64,000 nt of DNA from Branchiostoma floridae (taxonomy: Eukaryota; Chordata; Leptocardii; Amphioxiformes; Branchiostomatidae): contig NC_049980.1 in assembly GCF_000003815.2 (NCBI RefSeq), positions 5,708,461 through 5,772,460 on the forward strand, written 5' to 3'. Every line of letters starts with the position of its first letter. The stretch's first letter is position 1. The notes beneath the pieces are model-generated. The model searched no databases. It saw only the letters and a list, made by a program, of their open reading frames with translations, and was not told the DNA's origin. Of the stretch, positions 1 through 11,552 are shown in pieces. The translations under genes and the position numbers were made by a program.

Positions 1-32
1 CGCATATTCGACTTATCGGGCGACTTTATAAT

Positions 33-860
33 ATTCAAGTGTTGAAAGTAACGCACATTTTGTTTGAAATTTCGGTAGTCCGATCGTAAGGGGTCGCTTT
101 TTTGCGGTTACCGAAGGGTTCGCTTAGCGGTTAGCGGTTATCCCCCAGGTGAGCCTTCATTCGTATGTAGAAAAGTTACAAAGTAATTTTGGGTACTCAA
201 ATCACTTTTTACCTTTTGCCCACGGGTTTAACTATGATATTAAAGTGTTGAAAATAACGCACATTTTGTTTGAAATTTCGGAAGTCCGATTGTAAGGGGT
301 CGCTTTTTTGCGGTTACCGAAGGGTTCGCTTAGCGGTTAGCGGTTATCCCCCAGGTGAGCCTTCATTCGTATGTAGAAAAGTTACAAAGTAATTTTGGGT
401 ACTCAAATCACTTTTTACCTTTTGCCCACGGGTTTTACTATGATATTCAAGTGTTGAAAGTAACGCACATTTTGTTTGAAATTTCGGAAGTCCGATTGTA
501 AGGGGTCGCTTTTTTGCGGTTACCGAAGGGTTCGCTTAGCGGTTAGCGGTTATCCCCCAGGTGAGCCTCCATTCGTATGTAGAAAAGTTACAAAGTAATT
601 TTGGGTACTCAAATCACTTTTTACCTTTTGCCTACGGGTTTTACTATGATATTCAAGTGTTGAAAGTAACGCACATTTTGTTTGAAATTTCGGAAGTCCG
701 ATTGTAAGGGGTCGCTTTTTTGCGGTTACCGAATGGGTCGCTTAGCGGTTAGCGGTTATCCCCCAGGTGAGCCTTCATTCGTATGTAGAAAAGTTACAGA
801 GTAATTTTGGGTACTCAAATCACTTTTTACCCACGGGTATTTTCGGGTTTTACTATGATT
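33..860. repeat. 206-bp tandem repeat, about four copies
   Basis: The motif GTGTTGAAA recurs at 39, 245, 451 and 657, an exact 206-bp period. Copies are nearly identical, differing by a few substitutions and a short deletion in the last copy near 830. Each copy carries a GCGGTTACCGAAGGG block followed by AGCGGTTAGCGGTTATCCCCC. No coding potential is seen. The array may extend left of the window. Confidence 0.93.
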
Positions 861-966
861 TGCGTCTTATATTCACGGATTACTTATTTGTGCGCATTCA
901 AAGTGCGTTTCGAAGGTAGATATATTTATTACCTTTGCTAGAATGGCAAGGTTATGTTTTAGGCTT

Positions 967-970
967 GTAC

Positions 971-1002
<32 letters not shown>

Positions 1003-1042
1003 TTCTGTCTGCCTTTCTGTCTGTCTTTCTGTCTGTCTGTGA
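967..1042. repeat. (CTGT)n microsatellite
   Basis: A run of CTGT units with occasional CTTT and GCCT interruptions. The antisense reading gives an artefactual DRQTDRQ-type peptide. Confidence 0.95.
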
Positions 1043-1346
1043 ACAGTATCACTCGAAAAGCGCCTTTGATTGATCCTGATGATATTTGGTAGGTGGATAT
1101 AGGGGTCGTAATCCCCATACTACTTCTCTTGCCCTCGCATGTTCTAAGTTTATGACCTTTGTGTCCTTTGTCCTGTTCAGACTTTTTTTGTCAATTTAAC
1201 CCTCCTAAGCTGGTTGTTTAATCTAATCAGTAAAACGTGACCTATTCTGTGCTGCTGCTGCAGACTTCCTGATCAATGCGGTTTCCTGTGGTAAGAAATG
1301 CCACAAACCTGTATTCACTGGACCCACCTACAGGAATCATATATGT

Positions 1347-1905
1347 NNNNNNNNNNNNNNNNNNNNNNNNNNNNNNNNNNNNNNNNNNNNNNNNNNNNNN
1401 NNNNNNNNNNNNNNNNNNNNNNNNNNNNNNNNNNNNNNNNNNNNNNNNNNNNNNNNNNNNNNNNNNNNNNNNNNNNNNNNNNNNNNNNNNNNNNNNNNNN
1501 NNNNNNNNNNNNNNNNNNNNNNNNNNNNNNNNNNNNNNNNNNNNNNNNNNNNNNNNNNNNNNNNNNNNNNNNNNNNNNNNNNNNNNNNNNNNNNNNNNNN
1601 NNNNNNNNNNNNNNNNNNNNNNNNNNNNNNNNNNNNNNNNNNNNNNNNNNNNNNNNNNNNNNNNNNNNNNNNNNNNNNNNNNNNNNNNNNNNNNNNNNNN
1701 NNNNNNNNNNNNNNNNNNNNNNNNNNNNNNNNNNNNNNNNNNNNNNNNNNNNNNNNNNNNNNNNNNNNNNNNNNNNNNNNNNNNNNNNNNNNNNNNNNNN
1801 NNNNNNNNNNNNNNNNNNNNNNNNNNNNNNNNNNNNNNNNNNNNNNNNNNNNNNNNNNNNNNNNNNNNNNNNNNNNNNNNNNNNNNNNNNNNNNNNNNNN
1901 NNNNN
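1347..1905. other. assembly gap (559 N)
   Basis: Unresolved bases. Upstream exons of the Patched-domain gene could lie here or left of the window. Open frames running through the Ns are meaningless. Confidence 0.99.
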
Positions 1906-3580
1906 TTGCAGCTAGTGCGTCATATGGGAAGTAGCAATCTTTCTTTCTATGACACATAATGTTTGTAAAGGATGTAATGTATCAATGCTATTGGAACATT
2001 CGTGAACAATGTGGCGAGTCATGATGCCACTTCGCTGGAAGACTAAGTGTGTGGCATCCATGCGGTGAAGAGGGCTATATGCTGTGATTCCGATGGCAAA
2101 AATTAGCATGAGGCACTAGGCACATTAGCGTGAGGCACAAGACTGGAATTCCATAGGATGGGGCTTGATAAAACAGACTAGGATATCACATTGGATAAAA
2201 TATGGTTGAATAACACGGAGCATAACAAGTTATAGCTCAACACATGATTTATGTTTGATGGAAGCAGGTTTATTGTAACTGCGCACATTGATGCAATGAG
2301 AAAATCGTTAGGCTCGACTGTTATGCAGCTGTGGAGTAGAATGGACTGGGGATGATCCTGGTTTTTGATGCAGAAAAACGTTAGGGGCTCAAGTCGCGCT
2401 TTTATGACACGTCACATCAATTATCTAAAACATAACTTTGTCTTTCCTTCACACAGTGACTCGCAAAAAAAACCCGTCAGATAACCGTAAGATAATCATA
2501 CTGACTTACTTGATACTTGATAAGGTCTCTTCATCGTTGTGTCAAGTGGTCTGCATCAAGGCGACGTCTCTTGTGGACCATCCTGCGCCATTCCATGCAA
2601 TTCTGGGCCGTCACTTCTACGTCTCTGGGATAATCATACGAACCCAGATTGTAATAGAATGTTACAACTTCCGCTGTCTATACGTGTTGCTCATCTTCTA
2701 AGGTTGTGCCCCTTTGTTAATAATGTCTATGGTTCTATTTTATTAATGAGGTTCAAACGTTGATTCAAAGAATAAAGCTTCTGCAACTGTTAACATATGG
2801 ATTGTAGTTTTACATGAATAGATTGATACTCTAAAGAGGGCGTATTTTCAACTAAAAATAAACTTGGATTATAGCAATTAGTAGGGATATCATCAAGTTA
2901 ATTTGACTCTTCAGACAATAACGATGTTACCTGATTTGGATACGCCTTCTCGTCATTGCAGAGTGGACCGTGAAGCAGCATCAAGATTGCTTCGCCACGG
3001 GAGTGCATCCTATGGCAAAGACAAGAAAAGCGCCGCCCTACGGTTAGAATTATCATTGCAGGAAAACCCGCATCCGTCATGGTCAAAACTAACTTGGATG
3101 GTATCACATCAAACAGGCCATACAAGATCGATGCACAAAGTCTGGAAGACTGGTATCATTCACCAACTTGACTACTACATGTACATCGAACTAGTTTCCC
3201 TTCTACAACTACGGTCATGGCTACATGTTTAAAATTAATGATGTCGTCATCCATGAAACTTACCTGCCGTGGACTTGCTGACATTTTATTTCCATGTCCC
3301 ATGAACAGCAGTACAGAAGAGGTTGGTGCTCATCATAAGCTGTGGTGTTAGAAACTACTGCACGAGTCTCCCAACAAGACGATGTGTCAGCTCTGGCCTG
3401 TGGGTCTACCTGGACAAGCTCAGCCAGTGGTGACCAGAACTGCATGCAAAGAGACAGAATAATCTTTGTGTACTATTCACAGCGTCACACCTGCCCCCGC
3501 ACGCCAGAGACAGGTGGTCAGTTAACTCAATTTTGGAGGGTAACCAATCAGAGGAGTTATGCAAACGTACACGTATGCTA
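1906..3580. other. unassigned DNA
   Basis: Nothing recognisable was found. Open frames near 2438-2763 and 2898-3232 have no family motif and no convincing splice context. Confidence 0.5.
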
Positions 3581-3617
3581 ATGAGTGCAGGGGTATAAAA
3601 GGGAAAGATATTATCAC

Positions 3618-3960
3618 AAAAAGGCGCACAGTTTGTCTTTAGCAAGACACCATAAAGTAGCCCTACCGGTCGAAACTCATCTAAAGCCTGTACCGCGCCA
3701 ATCGCGACACTCAAACCCAAATTCTTACAAGGCTCTACCTTTTCACAAAGACTGCTACAAACATTCCTTCTTCCCACAAACCGTGAGAGATTGGAACTCT
3801 CTACCGTACGAGGTCACGGAGATCACAGACGCTCCAAAGTTCAAGGAGGCAGTTCTCCGACGCCTCAGGGGACATTAAGGCGCAGCACTCCCCCTGGACG
3901 CTTTGCCCCAACTGAGGGGCGTTGTCCAGTACCCAATCAAGATCAAGATCAAGAAGACTT
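3618..3960 (+). mobile_element. LINE 3' fragment (RT C-terminus plus tail)
   Basis: The frame ending at 3878 encodes the C-terminal signature of CR1/Jockey-like LINE polyproteins: a basic stretch, then HSFFPQTVRDWNSLP and a closing KFKEAVLRRLRGH before a TAA. About 70 bp of 3' UTR follow and end in a short GATCAA tandem (about 3938-3956), the kind of simple-repeat tail that LINEs copy by target-primed reverse transcription. It is a 5'-truncated dead copy. The exact clade cannot be called from this piece. Confidence 0.8.
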
Positions 3961-5404
3961 TGGGGAGGAAATTAAAAAGGTGGTTGGCAGAAACAGGCGA
4001 AAATTAAAGTCGGGTCAATTAGGGACAGTAGGAAGGGTATGAGGGTGTTGAGATATAAAGAAGAAGGTATCTTTACCCTAAACACACAACCATCCTCTCT
4101 AATTTCTTATGGCTTGGGAAAAGTACTCGCCTCGCTCTCTGCTCAGGGATGGAGACTTTCCGCACTCCTTATCCCTCCATCACCTGTCTGGGGCGCGGGG
4201 TATGGGTGTGGTGGTATGAATCTTCCACTATATCAATCTAACCATGGCAGAATTATAGTTGACCAGCGTTTGATGTCCAATTAAACTTAAGGTTAGCAAG
4301 GAGGTTGAAAACCTTCTTGAGGTTAGTTATATACCCTGTTACAAAGAAAACCTTCCTGTGGATGCGGGTTTACCTGCAATGATGATTTCAGCCGTTTAAC
4401 GGCGCTTTTCTTCTTAAGATACACCAGCCTAAAGGATACACAAAACTTTCTTGTTCCTAGATCCTCATTCTTGCGACAAAAAGGCTTGTCCAAACAAGAA
4501 ATACATCTTTATGTACAAAATTCGTCTTTGAATACAAAAGAAAAGAAAGACATAGAAAAGAAATATTCTAATGAATAAAGACGCACTTACTCCCTGCAAA
4601 TCAGAGTTGCTTGGAGTGTATTGACTCAAGACAGATGCTAAAAATGCCCGCAAAGATCCGGCCAGCACAGTGTCACACTGTGTACGACTTGAAGGACATG
4701 TTGCAATACCAACCAGTGTAGATAGGTGGCGCTGTGAGACCTGTAAAGTCATGTCCAAACTTTGTAATGTTTACACATTTATTCCAGCCATGTAACTTTC
4801 CTCTTACGCTACTTGTTTGTTCTAATTGTGTTTCATCTACAAATGAAAAGAAGTTACGAATGTGTGCCTTGTATGTCAGGAAGGTGGAAATCGGGTTCTT
4901 GGTCCCTTAGCATAAAGGCCCCCTCTCACTTGACGTGCGGCACGCTTGCGGCATTGCTGCGTTCGTTCACTGAGGCACTGTTGTGTTAATTTCGCCGATT
5001 TTGTCTTGCACTCACACTGACGTGCGGCACTGTTGCGTTTCTAGACTAAATGAACAGCTGTGGAGTTCATCAATCCACGAAGCTTGGATATACCTCTGAC
5101 ATTTTGTGTATTTTTATGTCTTTTATATAATTCTTTTTGCTCCCGAAAGCTACCCGACCGGGTCACGGTTTGGAAATGTGACCTTAGCCATAGCGTTGGT
5201 AGAAACGTTACCAAAAAAACAACTGATTTTTGAGCACATGTAAAGTATTCTTAAAGCTTACGTAAAATCATACTTGCATAAAAAATGCGCCTTTACGCAT
5301 GCTTTTCGTGCAGTAAAATCTTGACTGTTGATCAGAAGTCTTATGTAGCAATCACCACCGTAACGGTAGTAACGACTGGTTCCCTCCTTTCTTCATCCTT
5401 TCAG
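3961..5404. other. intergenic or intronic DNA before the Patched-like exon
   Basis: No supported gene. At 4925-5045 there is a short direct repeat of a GACGTGCGGCAC motif. A minus-strand frame at 4591-4758 ends at a GTAAGT donor-like site but has no partner exon or homology. This is probably intron of the Patched-domain gene that resumes at 5405. Confidence 0.45.
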
Positions 5405-7630
5405 GTGTCGGTGTGGACAACATGTTCATCCTGCTAGCGGCGTGGAGGAAGACCAACCCGTTGGACAGCGTGCAGGACCGGTCAGCCAACACCTACGCCG
5501 AGGCCGGAGTGTCCATCACCATCACGTCATTGACCAACGCCTTAGCTTTCGCCGTGGGCGCCATCACAAGCTTCCCGGGCGTCCGCGTGTTCTGTATGTA
5601 CAGCGGCATAGCTATCGTGTTTGCGTACTTGTTTCAGCTTAATTTCTTTGGGGCCTGCATGATATATGACGGTTACAGAGAAAAACAGAATCGACATTTC
5701 CTGACATGTATGAAGGTCCCAATAATTTCAAAAGATGACCAGACCAGTTGTTGTCAGCAATCTTGCTGTAGGGGCGACCCAAATAAGGCAGGGGTCGGAC
5801 AGGACGGCAAAGATCACAATGACCACCTCATTATGTTATTCTTTAAAAAGTACTACGGGCCTTTCTTGACAAATGTGTGGGTAAAAGTCGTAGTTATGAT
5901 TGTGTTTCTGGGGTACCTGGGCGTCGCGATTTGGGGGTGCGTCCAGCTGATGGAGGGTGTCCAGCTCAGTAAGCTTGCCGGCGACGCCTCGTACGTTGCC
6001 CGCTTCCTCGAGCAGGACGACCGCTATTTCAGCGAGTATGACGTCAGAGTCGCTGTGGTCGTAACAGAAAAATTAGACTACTGGGACCCTGACGTGCAGG
6101 ATCGAGTTGAGAACATGTTAGCGGAGTTTGAGGACACTGCGTTCACGTATGGAAAGAACGTGTCCGAGTCATGGCTACGCGATTACTTGGCATATATAGA
6201 CCGGATCTGCTCCAACCCCATGCTACCACCTTCGCAACAGTTGAACCTTACTGATAAAGATTCCTTCATAGAGTGCCTCAGAGACCGCTTTCTTAACGTG
6301 CAAGGGTTTACCAAATATGGTCATGACATATTGTTCAATGAAGACGGTACTGAAATCATAGCCAGTCGGTTCTTCGTACAGACAAAGGAAATTGACGGCA
6401 CTCTGAAGGAGAAAAACATGATGACAAAGATGAGAGAATTAGCCTCTGGGGCATCTGTAGAGGCGATTGTTTACCACCCAGCGTTCGTGTATTACGATCA
6501 GTACATCGCCATTCTACCCAACACCTTGCAAAACTTAGGTATCGCCACAGGAGCCATGTTGGTTGTTTCTCTCTTCCTCATGCCCCACGTAGTTAACGCC
6601 GTCTGGGTCACTCTCGCCATTGCGTCTATCTGCACGGGGGTGCTCGGGTTCATGACGCTCTGGTCCGTCAATCTAGACAGCGTTTCCATGATACATATCA
6701 TCATGTGCATCGGCTTTTCCGTCGACTTTTCGGCTCACATCGTATACTCCTTTGTCACGGCTAAGGAAAGTAATCGTGACGCCATAGTTGTGCATGCGCT
6801 GTACAGTCTGGGTGTGCCGATCCTTCAGGGGTCAATATCAACCATTCTGGGTGTAGCTGCGCTAAGCATGGCCCCCTCGTACGGTTTCCGGACCTTCTTC
6901 AAAACTGTGTTCTTAGTAGGGCTGGGTATCGGTACAGCGTACCGGTACAAAACCGGTTTTTCTTATTGGACCGGTCCAGAAAAACCGGACCTGAAAAAAT
7001 TAGGTGGACCGGATGTTGGACCTATTAGAAAATTAGCAGATTACTTGATCAGGTATTCACACGTTTTGGTGCTTGCAGGTGGAAGAAAATAACAAGAGTG
7101 AAGTAGAAAAGTTTTATAGTCATTTCTACCAAGTTTTACAGTCAATCGTACAGGCGCAGTTAGCGTTGTAGGATTTTAAGACGCCAGTGTAAGTCTAATA
7201 CTCCACCAAACAGATTTCTTTGTAGTGAAATGGACCATTAGAATGAGTCATACTGAATCAGGTACAGGTTCAGGTCCGGACCTGGACCTGATCCTCTGGA
7301 CCTGAACCGGACCTGGACCTGAATTTCTGTACCGGTACCCACCCCTAGTTCTTAGTCATCGTGTTCGGCCTGGTGCACGGTATTGTCTTCCTGCCTGTCA
7401 TGCTCTCCTGTTGGGGCCCGCAAGGGGGCGCGGTAAAGGTGAATGGAAACAGGCTGAGTGACGTGGCAAGAGCACAGAACAGAAACGAAAACCCGTTGAT
7501 GACCGTTAGTATGAAACTCTGGCTCGACCATTTAAAAGAAGACAATAGACAAAGAAACAAGGGGACAACTGAAAGTCAACAAAATCTGACTGCGAACCCG
7601 GAAATGGGTTTTTCATTGAAGCCGATCTAA
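5405..7630 (+). CDS. Patched domain-containing protein, PTCHD3-like (3' exons; interrupted by a MITE)
   Basis: This is the C-terminal part of an RND/Patched-family polytopic membrane protein with a sterol-sensing domain. A CTTTCAG acceptor opens the exon at 5405 in phase 1, reading GVGVDNMFILLAAWRK, the SSD signature. Two membrane segments follow, then a Cys-rich loop (SCCQQSCC), a TM (VWVKVVVMIVFLGYLGVAIWG), the second large extracellular domain (RYFSEYDVRVAVVVT) and the final TM cluster, ending SYGFRTFFKTVFL at 6915. The frame resumes at 7349 with FLVIVFGLVHGIVFLPVMLS, a typical Patched ending, to the TAA at 7628-7630. Upstream exons are not visible. The family includes PTCHD3 and nematode PTR proteins, with transport or sterol-related roles; the substrate is unknown. 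The split at 6917-7347 is a hAT-type MITE, so the allele is broken unless the insert is spliced out. Confidence 0.88.
6917..7347. mobile_element. hAT-type MITE inserted in the Patched-like coding exon
   Basis: The 431-bp insert has 21-bp terminal inverted repeats with two mismatches: it starts TAGGGCTGGGTATCGGTACAG, and the reverse complement of its end starts TAGGGGTGGGTACCGGTACAG. An 8-bp direct repeat, GTTCTTAG, flanks it at 6909-6916 and 7348-7355. The TSD length, its nTnnnnAn pattern and the TAGGG termini fit the hAT superfamily. The interior has subterminal GGACCTG/ACCGG repeats and no transposase, so it is non-autonomous. Removing the element plus one TSD restores an uninterrupted Patched frame. 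A diverged relative lies at about 34440-34737. Confidence 0.92.
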
Positions 7631-9589
7631 AACGTAGCCAAGCGAAGCTTTTTTAGGGCAGCCGCCAGGCAATTCCTGGCCAACTGAAATGTACGCAGAA
7701 AGACAGTGCCAATAACTCACCTTTCTGTCATACAAACTTACCCTCATATGAAAGTCCATCATCTCAACTGTGATAAAATCACACTAGAATTAGAATCATT
7801 ATTAGAAATCTTATGACATAATTTGCAGAAAAATACCCCAAAGCCCTCCCACCCCCTCAAACGCATAGGGCAAATGTCAGTATTTCCGGACTTGCGCAGA
7901 TGACCCAGTTTTAGTGCCCTCAGAATGCTTAGGTAGGCTTGTGAAAAGTGGCTGTAAAATTGTTTTTCTTGGGATATGTTTGGATTTTGGGGGTGCATCT
8001 TATAGGCAAGGGTTGTAGCTTCTATATTGTGTTGAAAAAACAGATTTTTAGTGATATTTGTGGTTGCAGTAGGCCTTAGAAGTTAGGTGTTTTGGTGTTG
8101 TTTACATGCAGTGAAAGGGGGTGAAAAGGTCTCCCACCTATGTTTCCATGGCGTATAATATAATTCCGCCGTAAATTTTTTCCCTTTTTTGTCGTTAAAT
8201 TACTCTTCAGAGGTCGGACAACCTTGCCAATGTGAGTTTTTCATGTTCTAAAAGTCAGGTAGGTGATTTTTGACAGCCTCTTTCTCCCATGATTCCCATT
8301 GTTAAGAATATGCATAGGAAATATTGAAATTTAGCCCATAACCACCAAGTGAAGAGAGACCCTTGCACAACCAAGAAATAGTCCCAACATTATGTCTCAT
8401 AGAAGCACCCCAAAAATCAAGATTTTCGGCCATAATCAGAAAGTAGAAACGCTCCCCTGTCACATCCACCTCAAAACTGCTAGAATTTCAACCCACTTTT
8501 CCAAGAAAAAATATGGAAGTTTTAGACCCCGAACTACATTCGAACACCACCAATTTGCATGGTGGATCCTCTTTAATCCTCGGCATCGGTAGGCCATGCT
8601 GCTAAACCACAGGACTATACGTTTAGTCCATTCATTCCCTGCTTAGTTTGTCTTATGTCCACTTCTAGTAAGACTGTAGGAGACAATCGTCACCGTTCCA
8701 ATAATGTTCATTAAAGGCGTTTTTCTTTAAAGAGGGGGACTGATTAAACCCCGTGCACATGCACATCTCCCACGCTCCCATGCACATGCACATGATAATT
8801 TGATCATTTGGGATGAAAATAAACGGACTATTGGCAGCTGTATTACATTAGGAACAAGTCGATATACACAAAGAGGAAGTGCTAAGCACAATACATGTAC
8901 GACATAGAAATCATGCCGCCGCCCAGGCGAAGATGACAGAATGACATAGACCCTACAATTTTGGAACAACTACCCGAACTTTAATTTCTAGCCAAAAGGA
9001 AATCAACCAGACATCTGTGCAGGATTCTATGTTCACGGTTCAACTGTTGCAAAGTACAAATGGAGCTTATATGCACGCGATACTTCATGTTCTCGTCTCA
9101 ACCATCAAAAACTGGGGAAAAAAAGTTTGGTCAAAATCGAGTTTAAATATCCTACATAATATTTTCTAAAAATGGGAAGCACATATTCTGCAGTATTTCA
9201 AGTTAGAGGGGCAAAACGTACCATTGAAGATGACCCACCTATAAAGTAATATAGGTCTTTCAACTAGGGACTAACAGATAACTACAGAATCGCTTTGATG
9301 CATGACCCCGGATGACCCAAAATGACCACCATATCTGTATCCTATCTGGAATATTGTCTATTGATAATCAGTGCCATGTTAGAAAATTTTAAGGTCTGAA
9401 TTTCGGAAATTCTGCATAACATATATTGTGTTTGTTCGGTTCAGTAGACGTATAGGATCGCCACATGTATAGTCAGGCTAGTATATTAGTTAATTCAAAA
9501 CACAACACCCAGCTACATTTGTAAGTGACTATCTTTAACGTAGCAACATTATAAGGCACAACGTTACCACTCTTGATCTTACTCACTCT
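7631..9589. other. intergenic DNA
   Basis: No gene, RNA or clear repeat is recognised between the Patched-like stop and the AT-rich array. An imperfect CACATGCACAT repeat lies at 8755-8795. Open frames are short and unlike proteins. Confidence 0.5.
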
Positions 9590-11130
9590 TGTGCATGCAG
9601 TACAAGTTCTACTGAAATGTGGTGACGTCTTCGAAAGCACTTTTCACATGAAGGATTATTTTTTTGCATGCGTATGCTACTTTATGGACAAAAGCAACGC
9701 AAACATATGATGAGCAAGGCAATATTAAAGCTATGTGTGCGTCACCTTTGCATAAGTATATAATCTGGAAGATGTAACTATCAATGCAACGTATTTTTTT
9801 GCATATTTTACAAGTGACCTAATCAAATAGTATTATTAGAGTAGATTTACTCAAGAAAATTTGATTACTTAAATCAGCGTAATCATTTTATCCTTATTTT
9901 GTGAGTACAATTGGTCCTTTGTTCATTGTATGTATGATTTTCGATTGCAAAATGTTCAATGCGTGCAGTGCAAGTTCTTCATGAAGACTATTAGGTCTAC
10001 GCCACATACACTATTCTACATGAATGATTATTTTTGTAAGTGCAAAAAGATACTTTATAAACAAAAACAGCCCCACAATTATGATGAGCACCGCATTGTC
10101 AATGCAAAGTTTATGTTTACGTTAAAGTTGTATATTATGTGGGAGATACAACTATCAATACATTTATTTTTATATCTTATGAATGTCCTAATCAAAAAGC
10201 GTGGTAAATTACTCAATAAAATTATTAGGTATCAGTGTAACCATGTTATCGGTTGTTACAAATGGCCTTTTGACGTCTACTCGAGCACTTTTTTATATAA
10301 ATGATTGTCTTTTATATAAGAAGATACATTATTGACATCAATGTATGCATTTACCATATTTCATATATAAATGTCCTAATTAATAATTATCATAATAGAA
10401 GATTTACTCAAGAAAATTAAGTTTTACTTACATCAGCTTAAGCATGTGTTCCTTTTTATGTGATTGCAAATGGTCCTTTCTTCATTGTATGTATGTTTTT
10501 TTTTATTAAGCAAGTTAACGTTACAACGTTACTACCCTCTGATCTAAGACTCGTGAGAATTGTTCAATGCATGGATATGCAATGAAAGTTCTTCGTGAAG
10601 ACGATTAGGTTGTACGCTACACCCACATGAATGGTTATTTTTGTAAGTATCAAAGATGCTCAATGGACAAAAGCAACCCCTAAAATATGATGAGTATGGC
10701 AGTATCAATGCAATGTTTGTTTTATATTTGCATATCATTTGGGAGATACAACTATCAATGCATTTTTGTAATATCATAAATGTACTAATCAAGAAGAACG
10801 GTAAATTACTCAAGAAAATTTAATTGTTAGGTAGATCAGTGTAACTATGATATACTTTGTGTGGTTACAAATGGTCTTTTGCAAGTTCTACATGAATACG
10901 ATTACGACTTTTCGAGTAATTTTTCACATGAATGATTATTGTTGTGTAAGAAGATACTTTATATGCAAAAGCAACTAAAGAAATTATGGTGAGCAAGGTG
11001 TTCAATGTAATTTGTGCATTTTATTTGAAAATGCATATAATGTAAAAGATGCAAGTTATCAATGCAATGAATTTTTGTATGTGTTACTAAGTGTAATTTC
11101 TAATCAAGAAGAATGGTGGATTTATACAAA
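9590..11130. repeat. degenerate AT-rich tandem repeat, about 300-370 bp units
   Basis: An ordered set of blocks recurs with drift: CATGAATGATTATTTTTGTAAG, then AAGATACTTTAT, then ACTATCAATGCA, CCTAATCAA, TTTACTCAAGAAAAT and TTACAAATGGTC. The ACTATCAATGCA block lies at about 9777, 10149, 10749 and 11054, so the unit is roughly 300-370 bp. The ORFs inside are by-products of the AT-rich repeat. Confidence 0.75.
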
Positions 11131-11552
11131 GAAATATCATTGTTATTCTCATCATTGTAGTCGTGTTTTACGTTTTTGCTTTGCAACGATAGCAAATTCA
11201 ACCCACCGGAAGGTAGTTTAAGACTGCGGAATTTCCAGCGTAAAAGCTATTTTAGCGGTTATTTAATTACACGTAATAAGTTAGGTGAACCTTTCAACGG
11301 AAATATATTCCATTTTCGTCCGTTTCCGTCCAGATGATAAAATTTCGATCATACTTTCAATCGTGTACAGCAGCTACAACATGAGGAAAAGTATGCCGTA
11401 CAGTGCAAATTATATCGTTGAATGCTACTCACAGAACGCCAAACTCGAACTTTCATGAAAGCTGATAGCGTCCCTGCAGTTCTGTCATGAGCTGCTAGAG
11501 GGAGCTCGTGAGCGGTGTGCATGCTAATCACATGACCGCATAGTCATCCAAC

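Noticed and set aside
1276-1959. Frames of more than 200 residues across Ns (also 47029-47826)
   Set aside because: Composed of undetermined bases.
4591-4758. Minus-strand candidate first exon (MDMTLQVSQRHLSTLVG...) with GTAAGT donor
   Set aside because: No partner exon, no recognised domain; kept only as a note.
6917-7092. C-terminal ~58 residues of the unspliced Patched-like frame (TAYRYKTGFSYW onward)
   Set aside because: Lies wholly within the MITE; the true Patched C-terminus resumes at 7349.
9930-10304. 124-residue plus-strand frame
   Set aside because: Inside the AT-rich degenerate repeat; no family resemblance.
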